Part shown: piece by piece, positions 37,116 to 45,721 of the stretch | Numbering within the stretch: the stretch's first letter is position 1 | Layout: every line of letters begins with the position of its first letter | From: an uncultured Alphaproteobacteria bacterium | Lineage (GTDB): Bacteria; Pseudomonadota; Alphaproteobacteria; HIMB59; GCA-002718135 | Length of the DNA: 64,000 bases | Reading direction: 5' to 3' | Assembly (NCBI GenBank): GCA_902614375.1 | Contig: CACMKZ010000007.1 | Span: forward strand, 22,334 to 86,333 | Made by a program: the position numbers and the translations under genes | Notes under the pieces: model-generated | Database searches by the model: none | What the model saw: only the letters and a program-made list of their open reading frames with translations | What the model was told of the DNA's origin: nothing

Positions 37116-39320
37116 TCAATTTATCGAAATTTCATCACTAATAATAGTTCCATTTTCAACAATACAGCCTATCATACCTTTTTCAAATTGATTTGATTTA
37201 TCTTCTACCTCAATTAACAATTCATTGTTAATAAAGCCTTTTAAAAAATTATTATCAGCCTCAAAACGCATAAAGTATTCCTCAAATGGCTCAAAAGCAA
37301 AATCTACTTCTTTTAATATTTTTAGACCATATTCCATTTTATTAATCTGTAATTTATTTGTTGATTTAATTTCTAATGAATAATACCTCTGCAAACCCTG
37401 AGATCGAATTACCAATCCTCCAGATGATGCTAAACGAAACATTATTTTTGAAGTTACCGAATAATTTTTCCAATCGGAGGATCCTGTAAATACATGCCCT
37501 CTTGATGTATTTTTGATTAACCCAAATGAATTTTTTCCATGACTATACCATTTATCTACATCATTCACCCAAGCCAATTTCCATAACTGACCATAATATT
37601 TTTCATCATCTGGAATATAAACACCATTTGTTAAAGATTTAATATTATGACTTGTCGTATTTACTTTGTCGTTTTTAATATGCTCAGGTTTTTTAAAAGT
37701 CATATTAGGTATTCCAGAAATATCAATATAATTTATTAATATTTTACCTGATACTTGTTCATCAGATGCAATACTATATCCAAGTTGAGTAATGGGATTT
37801 GATAATGTATCTGGAATAGTCCATTCTATTTTTTTTGTTTCATTTTCTGAGAAGTAAAATTCCTCCGAATCTAATTTAAATAACTTATCTCCTTCACCAT
37901 AATACTTAATAAATAATTTAATTTTTATATTTTTTTTCGTCTTCGATATAATTTCTGCTTTAATTGTTTGACCTGAGTAAACTGTAGGACAACCAACAAA
38001 ACTGTAAACTATAAGCATCATTTCTTGTTGCTCATTCAATCTTGTAAATTCTTCTGGGAAAAATGTATTCACATATAATTCACTATTAATTCCTTTTGTA
38101 AGATTGTTAAAATTTATCTCTAAAGCTCTTTTGCCAATAGCAGAGATATGTTCACAGTTTTTTAAAAAAGTATTTTGATTATTATTATTTGATTTATCAA
38201 TCATCCATCCTTGCGTAGATGTTTCCATTTCAAAATTATATCGAGCATTGTTTTTAATAGATTGATGTTCAAGGCCATCTAATTTTCTTCTAATATTAAT
38301 TATATTCTGGCTTTCAGTTAATGCATCAGTCATAGTTTCTGAACCACGAGCAGATGTAATATATAAAGTGTCATTAACAGGTGTAATAAAATCTGCACCT
38401 TTTTGAATGCCCTCTAGACCATTTTTAATACCCATATAACAGCCAACATTTCCTGAGTTACAATCTGTATCCCACCCTGCTGTATTAACAATCATTAACG
38501 TTTTTTGAAAATCATCATCTCCAAATAAAAGAGCTAGAATTATCAAAGCATGATTTGGCACAATATGACAAAATCCTTGGTATTTGTCATACCCATAGTG
38601 TTCTTCAATTTTGAATCTAGCTTGTTCCCAATCTAAATTACCAGAACTCCAATCTTGAATATCTGAAATTAATTTATAAATCACAGAATTCTTAGGAATG
38701 TAACTTTTACAATGCTCAATTATTTTTTTTGTATCACTTTCAATAAAAGCCATTGCTTCCATAGAAGCAACCATTTGAGCGCCGTAAACAGACTCACCAT
38801 CATGACTAACACTCCCTGCTCTTTTTGCTAAATCAGATGCAAAGTCTGGATCACCTGCTGCAATCATTCCCCAACCATCAATAAATATTTGTGCACCAAT
38901 TTGCTCTGCAATAATTTTACCATTCCTTTTAATTGATCCACTCTCTGGAGCTTCAATACCTTCTTTTAAATTTAAATACGCACTCTCTTCGGTCAATAAT
39001 CCCTTTCCAGCCCATGCTAAAACAGCCTGATTTTCTAAACAATAATTTAACCACGTATCACCAATTTGCTTTGAAGTTATATTTCGATTAAAATTAAAGT
39101 CTTTAAAAGCTTTAATAAAAGTAAAAGTACCATTGAGATCATCATCCGTAACATGAAGAGGTAAATTTAATTTGTCGTTTACGTAATAATAAATAGGCCC
39201 AAGTTCTTTCATTATTTTATCATAGGGCCAACCCTCAAATGGTCTTCCTAAATAAACTCCAATAATTTTTCCTAAGACACCAGCATAAACTTTCTTTTCA
39301 AAATTATTATCTAATTTCAT
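37116..39320 (-). CDS. ADP-ribosylglycohydrolase-fold protein with C-terminal beta-sandwich domains, paralogue 3
   Basis: At 734 residues this is the longest of the four. The extra length is an insertion between the middle and last domains (around NTTSHNIKSLTNGVYIPDDE). The ARH metal motifs VTDDDLNGTF, SVSHDGESVYGAQ and GWDTDCNSGNVG are intact. Its active-site loop LAWAGKGLLTEESAYLN matches paralogue 2. It also has IEAPESG where the others have IHAPxSG, so a histidine near the active-site region is replaced by glutamate. It starts 12 nt after paralogue 4. Confidence 0.82.
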   Translation of the reverse strand: MKLDNNFEKKVYAGVLGKIIGVYLGRPFEGWPYDKIMKELGPIYYYVNDKLNLPLHVTDDDLNGTFTFIKAFKDFNFNRNITSKQIGDTWLNYCLENQAVLAWAGKGLLTEESAYLNLKEGIEAPESGSIKRNGKIIAEQIGAQIFIDGWGMIAAGDPDFASDLAKRAGSVSHDGESVYGAQMVASMEAMAFIESDTKKIIEHCKSYIPKNSVIYKLISDIQDWSSGNLDWEQARFKIEEHYGYDKYQGFCHIVPNHALIILALLFGDDDFQKTLMIVNTAGWDTDCNSGNVGCYMGIKNGLEGIQKGADFITPVNDTLYITSARGSETMTDALTESQNIINIRRKLDGLEHQSIKNNARYNFEMETSTQGWMIDKSNNNNQNTFLKNCEHISAIGKRALEINFNNLTKGINSELYVNTFFPEEFTRLNEQQEMMLIVYSFVGCPTVYSGQTIKAEIISKTKKNIKIKLFIKYYGEGDKLFKLDSEEFYFSENETKKIEWTIPDTLSNPITQLGYSIASDEQVSGKILINYIDISGIPNMTFKKPEHIKNDKVNTTSHNIKSLTNGVYIPDDEKYYGQLWKLAWVNDVDKWYSHGKNSFGLIKNTSRGHVFTGSSDWKNYSVTSKIMFRLASSGGLVIRSQGLQRYYSLEIKSTNKLQINKMEYGLKILKEVDFAFEPFEEYFMRFEADNNFLKGFINNELLIEVEDKSNQFEKGMIGCIVENGTIISDEISIN

Positions 39321-39332
39321 ACTCTTATATTT

Positions 39333-41498
39333 TTACTCTATACTTATTGAATTGGATGACAATGTTCCATCTTGTGTAACAAAACCTATCATGCCTGTTT
39401 CAAAAGAATTATCTTTATCGTGTGTTTCAATTAATAACTTATCATCAACATAACCCAATAATTTATTTCCATTCACTTCAAATTTTAATTCATATTCCTT
39501 ATAAAACTCAAAGTTAAAATCGATTTCTTTTAATGTTTCTAATTCATAAAACATTTTATTAATCTGCAGTTTATTATTGGAAGTAAGTTCTAAAGAGTAA
39601 TATCGCTTTACTCCTTGAGATCTAATTATTAATCCTCCAGCTGATGCTAATGGAAAGTTCACTTTTGAAGTAACGGTGTAATCTTTCCAGGAAGATGATC
39701 CTTGTAAAATATGACCTCTACCAACTCCATTGATAATTTTAAATGACTCTAACCACCTATATTGCCATTTATCGATATCATTCACCCATGCTCTTTTCCA
39801 TAATTGACCATAAAATTCTTGGTTAAAAAAATATCCATTTTTTGATGCATTTTCTATGTGTTCAGGTCTTTTAAATGTAACTTTTGGTGTGCCCGTAATA
39901 TCAAGAAAATTAATTAGTAATTTTCCTGAAGTGTTAACATCTGCCGATATGACAAATCCAATTTGTCCAATTGGATTTGCATGTGTATCTGGAACTATCC
40001 ATTCAATTGATTTTACTTCATTATTTGAAAGCTCATATTCTTCAGCATCTATTTGTTTTAATTTATCTTCTTCACCCCAATATTTTATAAATAAAGTAAC
40101 TTTAATATTATTTTTACTTTTTGAAATAATTTCAGTTTTAATCTTTTGTCCACTATAGACAATTGGACATCCAACAAAGTCATAGTGAAAAAATTTCTGC
40201 CGCTGAGATCCTTTTAGTTCAGTAAACCAATCTGGAAAAAATGTATCAACATAGGCAACACTTGAATGCCCTATTGATAAATTAGAAAAGTCAATTTCTA
40301 ATGCTCTTTCACCAATCTTGGTTTCATAAGGAACATTAGTAATTGTAGTATTTAAATTATTATCATTAGTCTTATTAATTTTCCAAGCTTGAGTAGAGCC
40401 TGGCATTTCAAAATTATATCTTGCATTTTCTTTTACTATCTTGTTTTGTATACCATTAATTCGTCTAGCAATATTAACAATATTTTGACTTTCTCTTAAT
40501 GCGTCAGTCATCGTTTCAGCACCATTACTTGTTGGAAGAAAAATTGTATCATTAACTGGTGTAATATAGTCGGGTCCGTCTTTAATACTCTCTAATCCAT
40601 TTTTAATTCCAAGAAAACATCCGACATTTCCCGAATTACAATCTGTGTCCCAACCTGAAGTATTTACAATCATTAAAGATTTTTGAAAGTTATCATCTCC
40701 AAATAGTAATGCTAAAATAATTAATGCATGATTTGGTACAATATGAACACCGCCAATAAATTTTTCATAACCATAAATATCATCTATTTTTTCTCTTGCT
40801 TGTTCCCAGTCTAAATTACCAGAACTCCAATCTTGAATATCAGATATAAGTTTAAAAATTGTTGAGTCTTTTGGGATATATCTTTTGCAATGCTCAATAA
40901 TTTTTTTTGTATCTTTTTCTATAAACGCCATTGCTTCCATTGCAGCAACAACTTGAGCAGCATAAACAGATTCACCATCATGACTTACACTTCCAGCTTT
41001 TTTTGCAAAATCAGCTGCTTGATCTGGATCACCTGGCGAAACTAATCCCCATCCATCAATAAAAATTTGAGCACCTATTTGCTCTGCAACAATTCGACCA
41101 TTTGTTTTTATAGAACCACTATCTGGCGCGTGAATACCTTGTTTAAGATTTTGATAAGCGGTATCTTCTGATGATGTTCCTTTACCACCCCACCATAAAA
41201 CAGCTTGGTTTTCCAAACAATAATTTAACCAAGTTTGTCCAATTTGTTTAGAAGAAATATTCTTATCAAAATTAAAATCTTTTAGAGCATTTATGAATCT
41301 AAAAGTTCCAGTCAAATCATCATCTGTGATTTGAACAGGCATATTTAATTTATCATTTACATAATAATTAATTGGGCCTAATTCTTTTATAATTCTATCA
41401 TACCACCAACCCTCAAAAGGTCTGCCAAGATAGACGCCTATGATTTTACCTAAAACTCCTGAATAAACTTTCTCCTCGTATTCTTTGTTAAGTTCCAT
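39333..41498 (-). CDS. ADP-ribosylglycohydrolase-fold protein with C-terminal beta-sandwich domains, paralogue 4
   Basis: A 721-residue protein and the first of the four hydrolase genes after the permeases. Metal motifs are ITDDDLTGTF, SVSHDGESVYAAQ and GWDTDCNSGNVG. The loop LWWGGKGTSSEDTAYQN resembles paralogue 1, while much of the rest (SSGNLDWEQAR, FHYDFVGCPIVYSGQK) resembles paralogue 2. That mix hints at past recombination or selection on the loop. A GGAGGAAG site lies directly before the ATG. No signal peptide is seen. Confidence 0.82.
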   Translation of the reverse strand: MELNKEYEEKVYSGVLGKIIGVYLGRPFEGWWYDRIIKELGPINYYVNDKLNMPVQITDDDLTGTFRFINALKDFNFDKNISSKQIGQTWLNYCLENQAVLWWGGKGTSSEDTAYQNLKQGIHAPDSGSIKTNGRIVAEQIGAQIFIDGWGLVSPGDPDQAADFAKKAGSVSHDGESVYAAQVVAAMEAMAFIEKDTKKIIEHCKRYIPKDSTIFKLISDIQDWSSGNLDWEQAREKIDDIYGYEKFIGGVHIVPNHALIILALLFGDDNFQKSLMIVNTSGWDTDCNSGNVGCFLGIKNGLESIKDGPDYITPVNDTIFLPTSNGAETMTDALRESQNIVNIARRINGIQNKIVKENARYNFEMPGSTQAWKINKTNDNNLNTTITNVPYETKIGERALEIDFSNLSIGHSSVAYVDTFFPDWFTELKGSQRQKFFHYDFVGCPIVYSGQKIKTEIISKSKNNIKVTLFIKYWGEEDKLKQIDAEEYELSNNEVKSIEWIVPDTHANPIGQIGFVISADVNTSGKLLINFLDITGTPKVTFKRPEHIENASKNGYFFNQEFYGQLWKRAWVNDIDKWQYRWLESFKIINGVGRGHILQGSSSWKDYTVTSKVNFPLASAGGLIIRSQGVKRYYSLELTSNNKLQINKMFYELETLKEIDFNFEFYKEYELKFEVNGNKLLGYVDDKLLIETHDKDNSFETGMIGFVTQDGTLSSNSISIE

Positions 41499-41513
41499 CT
41501 TCCTCCCATTGAA

Positions 41514-42356
41514 CTAACCTTTTGTAGCACCACTGGTTAAACCAGCAATGAATCGTCTTTGAAAAAACATAAATAAAATAGCAATTGGTGCCGCCATTAA
41601 AATAGACGCCGCACTCACCAATCCATAATCATTTGCAAATCTACTTTGAAATGTAAATAAAATTGACGAAATAGGTTTGTACTCATCAGTAATAATAAAA
41701 GTAATAGCAAATAAAAACTCATTCCAAACTGTTAATGACACAATAAGTGCTGTTGTTAAAAAAACTGGCCAAGATAAAGGTAGGGCAACTCTTGTAAACA
41801 ATTGCATTACAGATGCCCCATCTAGTTTAGCGGCTTCAAAAAGTTCTGTAGGTAATTGCAACATGTAAGAGCGAATTAAGAAAGTTGCAAAAGGGGCATT
41901 TAAGGCGCTATAAATAATAACTAAACCAATCCTTGTATCTAGGAGGTATAAACTTTTCCACATTAAAAATAATGGTAAAATAAATAATTGAGCAGGAATA
42001 CTTATTCCAACTAAAAGGTATAAGCCAACAACAATTGTTTGAATTCCTCTTGGATTTAAAACTGCCAAACTGAATGCAGCTAAACCTGAAACAGTCAAAT
42101 TTAATATCAATGTTCCGATAACCAAAGTAAGTGAATTCATAAATATTTGAGTATAATTTCCATTCACCCAAGCATCATAATAATTCATTAATCTTATTTC
42201 ATTTGGAAAACCTAATGGATTTGCTCCAAATTCAGAAGATGGTTTTATAGAATTAAAAGCTAAAACTAGTAATGGCAAAATAATTGTTAAAGCCATAAAA
42301 ATCAAAATGGCGTGATTAATATAGCTTGATCTTTGTCTAAATCTTGCAGTTGCCAT
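41514..42356 (-). CDS. Sugar ABC transporter permease (MalG type, CUT1)
   Basis: A 280-residue inner-membrane permease with six hydrophobic segments. The coupling loop ELFEAAKLDGASVMQLFTRVALPLSWPVFLTT is the EAA motif that docks the ATPase, and the C-terminus RRFIAGLTSGATKG is typical of the MalG branch. It follows its partner permease by 8 nt and precedes the four hydrolase genes. CUT1 systems take up di- and oligosaccharides or glycerol-phosphate-like compounds. Confidence 0.92.
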   Translation of the reverse strand: MATARFRQRSSYINHAILIFMALTIILPLLVLAFNSIKPSSEFGANPLGFPNEIRLMNYYDAWVNGNYTQIFMNSLTLVIGTLILNLTVSGLAAFSLAVLNPRGIQTIVVGLYLLVGISIPAQLFILPLFLMWKSLYLLDTRIGLVIIYSALNAPFATFLIRSYMLQLPTELFEAAKLDGASVMQLFTRVALPLSWPVFLTTALIVSLTVWNEFLFAITFIITDEYKPISSILFTFQSRFANDYGLVSAASILMAAPIAILFMFFQRRFIAGLTSGATKG

Positions 42357-42364
42357 TTAAAATT

Positions 42365-43243
42365 TTATACCTCCCAACCCATCCGCCTCAAAATTGCAAA
42401 GAAACCAACTATAATACCGACATAGAAGAACATCATGACACCTATAGTAGACGCGTAACCAACATTCATTCGTTGAAAGGCTTGAGAATACAGATGATTT
42501 GCTACAACTTCAGAACTATATGCTGGTCCACCCATTGTTAAAATATATACATAGTCAAAAGTTGGGACAGACCAGATGATTATAATTATTAAAGATAAAA
42601 CAAAAATTGGTCGTATCATTGGTAAAGTAATGTATCTAAATTTTTGAAATTTTGTTGCTCCTTCAATATCTGCTGCCTCATAAAGAGAGTCATCCACTTG
42701 ATACATTCCAGTTAAATAAATAATAACTAAGAAGCCCCAAAAATGCCACATATCTACCCAGGCAACAGCGTATAAAGCAGTCTCCTTCATTGCAAAAGGT
42801 GACTTAGCAAGAAAATCAATACCTTGATTCTCAAACCAACCCCCTAAGCCATGTCTTGGATGGAATATGTATCTCCAAATCAAACAGTTAACGATACTGG
42901 CTAGAATGTATGGAAAAAAATACACTAGCCTATAAAAAAGTTGTCCTCTTTTTATTCCAGTTAAAAGATATGCTATAATAAGTGCTACGATTACTGGTAT
43001 TGTTAAGAACATTACTGTCCAAATTATGTTGTGTTTAACTGCTTTCTTGAAAACACGGTCTCTAAATAATTCTTGAAAGTTTTCTAATCCAACGTAGTTT
43101 ATTCTGCCGAAACCATTCCAGTCCGTTAAACATAACAATAAACTTAGTATCGATGGGAATGCTACCACAAAAAAATGTATAAATATAACTGGAAATAAAA
43201 AGTACCAGGAAATTGCATTTATACTTGTTAAAAATTTTGGCAT
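42365..43243 (-). CDS. Sugar ABC transporter permease (MalF/UgpA type, CUT1)
   Basis: A 292-residue inner-membrane permease with six hydrophobic segments. The EAA coupling loop reads SLYEAADIEGATKFQKFRYITLPMIRPIFV, and the family motif NYVGLENFQELF is near residue 55. It pairs with the MalG-type permease that follows. It is separated from the binding-protein gene by a strong hairpin. Confidence 0.92.
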   Translation of the reverse strand: MPKFLTSINAISWYFLFPVIFIHFFVVAFPSILSLLLCLTDWNGFGRINYVGLENFQELFRDRVFKKAVKHNIIWTVMFLTIPVIVALIIAYLLTGIKRGQLFYRLVYFFPYILASIVNCLIWRYIFHPRHGLGGWFENQGIDFLAKSPFAMKETALYAVAWVDMWHFWGFLVIIYLTGMYQVDDSLYEAADIEGATKFQKFRYITLPMIRPIFVLSLIIIIIWSVPTFDYVYILTMGGPAYSSEVVANHLYSQAFQRMNVGYASTIGVMMFFYVGIIVGFFAILRRMGWEV

Positions 43244-43258
43244 AATTACTTTATTTTT

Positions 43259-43285
43259 AATAAGGGGAAAAAATTTCCCCTTATT
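43259..43285 (-). promoter_or_regulatory. Stem-loop between binding-protein and permease genes
   Basis: A perfect 12-bp inverted repeat, AATAAGGGGAAA (43259-43270) with TTTCCCCTTATT (43274-43285), has a 3-nt loop. On the minus strand A-rich sequence follows it, not a T-run, so it is unlikely to terminate. It is placed 13 nt after the binding-protein stop. It fits the known role of such hairpins in protecting the upstream mRNA segment from 3' decay, so that binding protein exceeds permease. Confidence 0.7.
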
Positions 43286-43297
43286 TAAATTTATAAA

Positions 43298-44623
43298 TTA
43301 TCTTTTTCCAACTGGAACTAATGCATCGTCTGCACGAGCTTGATCCCAAAGTCTTTGAGATTCCTCCATGAATTCAAGTGGAGTAATATCTCCAGCCCAA
43401 ACAACTTCCATATCTTTCCAAATATGTACACCTGGGTCATTCGGATAGAACGTCCATGTTGTATATCCATAGTTTCCAGAATCAGAAGCTTCTGCGAATT
43501 CAGTTAAGAATCTTTTTTGTCTTGGATCAATATTAGGATCAAAGTCAGCATCAGTGTATTTTAGTGGTAACAACCAAGCGCCATAACCTAAACTGCCAGT
43601 AACTTTAAGAGCTCTTTCTTTATCAGAAAGAATCCAATCAATTACTTTTGCAGCTCCATCAGCATTTTTAGATGCTGCATTAATGGACATAGTTCCACCT
43701 GTTGCAAGTTGGTAATTAGGAGCACTTCCTGCCTGTGAATTCAGAATCGGTAAAGGATTCCAATCCCAATCATCAGAAGTTTCTCCAAAATTTGTTGCCG
43801 TTACATTGAAACCCCAAGTTCCAATCATGAGCATCGCAGAACCTCTAGTAGCAAACTCGTTATTAAAATCATCCCAATCTAAAGAATAATATGTCTCTAA
43901 ATCCCCAGACCAATAACCTTCATCTACCATGTGTTTTCTTAAAAGTTCAATTGCTTCTACAAACTCTGGATCAGTCCACTTTTTTTCACCAATTAATGCT
44001 TTATAGACATTATCTGGTCCAGCATAAGTGTTGAAATAGTTACCTACTAAATGTTCGTGAGTTGGCTGCCATCCAGCAGAACCATACGCATAAACATTCA
44101 TTCCCTTAGCTTTTATTTTAGCAGCTAAAGATTCAACTTCTTCTAAATTATTTGGCGTACTCCATCCATTTTCTTCAAACAAAGTTTTATTATAAAAATA
44201 AATCATTGTTTCATAGTTTTTTGGAATTGAATATAATTCACCATCAAATACTCCTGAGTTGTAAGCCCAACCTAGAAGTTTGTCTTGCCAACCATATTGA
44301 TCAGCATACTCTTGCATAGATTTAACAAGACCTGCATCTTGGTAAATTTTTATATAAGAAGCACCAGGTGTATCAAACATGTCCGGTCCACTTCCAGATA
44401 AAAGAGCTGGTCTGATAGTATCATTAATGTCTTCTTTAAATACACATTCTAATTCTACTTCATCTTGTTCAGCATTAAAAGCATCACACATCATTTCTTG
44501 AACTGTAGGGTCAGTATCTGCACTACTTTCCATCCACCAAACTACTTTAGTGGCAGCAAATGTTGATGTTGCGAAAAAAGCTGTAAGAATAAAAGTTAAA
44601 AAAATATTTAAAATTTTATTCAT
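43298..44623 (-). CDS. Sugar ABC transporter substrate-binding protein (family 1)
   Basis: A periplasmic binding protein of about 441 residues and the first gene of the operon. A signal peptide (residues 1-23, hydrophobic core ending TSTFA) precedes a mature protein starting ATKVVWWMESS. The bilobed family-1 features include LLSGSGPDMFDTPG and YSIPKNYETMIYFYNK. I chose the ATG at 44623, which is 5 nt after a GGAGG site; an upstream in-frame ATG at 44635 would put that site inside the gene. Its many tryptophans fit sugar stacking. The ligand is unknown. Confidence 0.92.
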   Translation of the reverse strand: MNKILNIFLTFILTAFFATSTFAATKVVWWMESSADTDPTVQEMMCDAFNAEQDEVELECVFKEDINDTIRPALLSGSGPDMFDTPGASYIKIYQDAGLVKSMQEYADQYGWQDKLLGWAYNSGVFDGELYSIPKNYETMIYFYNKTLFEENGWSTPNNLEEVESLAAKIKAKGMNVYAYGSAGWQPTHEHLVGNYFNTYAGPDNVYKALIGEKKWTDPEFVEAIELLRKHMVDEGYWSGDLETYYSLDWDDFNNEFATRGSAMLMIGTWGFNVTATNFGETSDDWDWNPLPILNSQAGSAPNYQLATGGTMSINAASKNADGAAKVIDWILSDKERALKVTGSLGYGAWLLPLKYTDADFDPNIDPRQKRFLTEFAEASDSGNYGYTTWTFYPNDPGVHIWKDMEVVWAGDITPLEFMEESQRLWDQARADDALVPVGKR

Positions 44624-44645
44624 CATTTCCTCCATTTATAAGAAA

Positions 44646-44673
44646 TTTATACTATAAATAGAAAGACTGTAAA
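44646..44673 (-). promoter_or_regulatory. Possible promoter of the sugar-hydrolase operon
   Basis: On the minus strand TTTACA (44668-44673) and TATAAA (44646-44651) are spaced 16 nt apart, just ahead of the binding-protein start. Such boxes are easily found by chance in AT-rich DNA; the position is the main support. Confidence 0.35.
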
Positions 44674-44738
44674 TCTATTTATGTAATATTTTGATCCAAA
44701 AAAACGAGGAAAATTAGGAATTGCGACAAAAAATTAAT

Positions 44739-44852
44739 CTAAAGCATAAAAATCATTTGATCCCTAATTAAACTTAAAAAATAGTTAAAAGAAAAATAAA
44801 AAATAACTATTAAAAAAATTGCTATTAAAGACCAGATTATAAATTTTATCAT
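44739..44852 (-). CDS. Possible 37-residue single-pass membrane peptide
   Basis: A short frame in the 300-nt gap upstream of the sugar operon, starting MIKFIIWSLIAIFLIVIFYF and ending RDQMIFML. The first 28 residues form one hydrophobic segment. There is no clear ribosome binding site. It may be a real small membrane protein or a chance frame; T-rich DNA readily encodes hydrophobic stretches. The rest of the gap (44636-44738 and 44853-44932) holds only promoter-like AT-rich sequence. Confidence 0.25.
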   Translation of the reverse strand: MIKFIIWSLIAIFLIVIFYFSFNYFLSLIRDQMIFML

Positions 44853-44932
44853 TTTATAGTTTTTATAAATTAAATAATGTTTAAGAGTAGTATTAATATA
44901 TTATAAATTATTATTATATTCTAATCATAATT

Positions 44933-45721
44933 ATGAAAAACAAATTATTTGATATTTGGAAAAAAGATAAAGCATCTATAAATGCGTGGCTTTCTATACC
45001 TAATTCTTTTACTGCAGAAGCCTTTGGTAAAATGGGTTGGGATTCAGTAACCATCGATATGCAGCATGGCCAAAATGATTATTCTACTGCTATTTCAATG
45101 GTTCAAGGATTAACAAATAGTGATACTGTTCCTATGACAAGAGTACCATGGAACGAGCCAGGTATTATTATGAAAATGTTAGATTTAGGTGTTCAAGGAA
45201 TTATTGCGCCAATGATAAATACAAAAGAAGACTGTGAAAAGTTTGTTTCATATTGTTATTATCCTCCAATAGGTCAAAGAAGTTTTGGTCCAATGAGAGC
45301 TCAGGTAGTTTATGGTTCAGATTACTATCAACATGCAAATGATAATATTGTAAGTTTGGCAATGATAGAAACGAAACAAGCAGTAGAAAATTTAGATGCC
45401 ATTCTTTCAGTTCCAAACTTAACTGGTATCTATATTGGGCCTGCGGATATGAGTTCTTCTTATGGTTTACCTCCTAAATTTGATGTTCGTGAAGATCCCG
45501 TATTTTCAAATATAAAAATGATTGCAAAAAAAGCTAAAGAAAAAGGAAAGATTGCGGGTATTCATAATGGATCAGTTAAGTATATGAAAGAAATGATGGA
45601 GTACGGTTTTCAATTTACCACCTTACTTTCTGATTTTAGAATGATGACATCACATGCTGAAAGTTTATTAAAAGAATTGAAAGATGTAGATACTAAATCT
45701 GATAATACTAGCGCTTATTAA
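44933..45721 (+). CDS. HpcH/HpaI family aldolase
   Basis: A 262-residue class II aldolase of the 2-dehydro-3-deoxyglucarate/4-hydroxy-2-oxoheptanedioate type. The metal and pyruvate-binding motifs are visible: TIDMQHGQND, MTRVPWNEPG, GVQGIIAPMINTKEDC, MIETKQAVENL and GPADMSSSYG. It splits or forms a 2-keto acid from pyruvate and an aldehyde. It is divergent from the sugar operon and could supply its last step, but that is only position. Its 3' end overlaps the ABC-F gene by 14 nt. Confidence 0.88.
   Translation: MKNKLFDIWKKDKASINAWLSIPNSFTAEAFGKMGWDSVTIDMQHGQNDYSTAISMVQGLTNSDTVPMTRVPWNEPGIIMKMLDLGVQGIIAPMINTKEDCEKFVSYCYYPPIGQRSFGPMRAQVVYGSDYYQHANDNIVSLAMIETKQAVENLDAILSVPNLTGIYIGPADMSSSYGLPPKFDVREDPVFSNIKMIAKKAKEKGKIAGIHNGSVKYMKEMMEYGFQFTTLLSDFRMMTSHAESLLKELKDVDTKSDNTSAY

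Noticed and set aside
39856..40158. 100-codon plus-strand frame opposite ARH paralogue 4
   Set aside because: Antisense to a conserved coding region; equivalent frames are not open in the other three paralogues.
32742..41498. Four-fold tandem repeat as an assembly artefact
   Set aside because: The copies differ throughout, in length (719, 720, 734, 721 residues), in active-site loops and in spacers, so they are diverged paralogues.
43259..43285. Hairpin after the binding-protein gene as a rho-independent terminator
   Set aside because: The sequence after the stem on the coding strand is A-rich, not T-rich.
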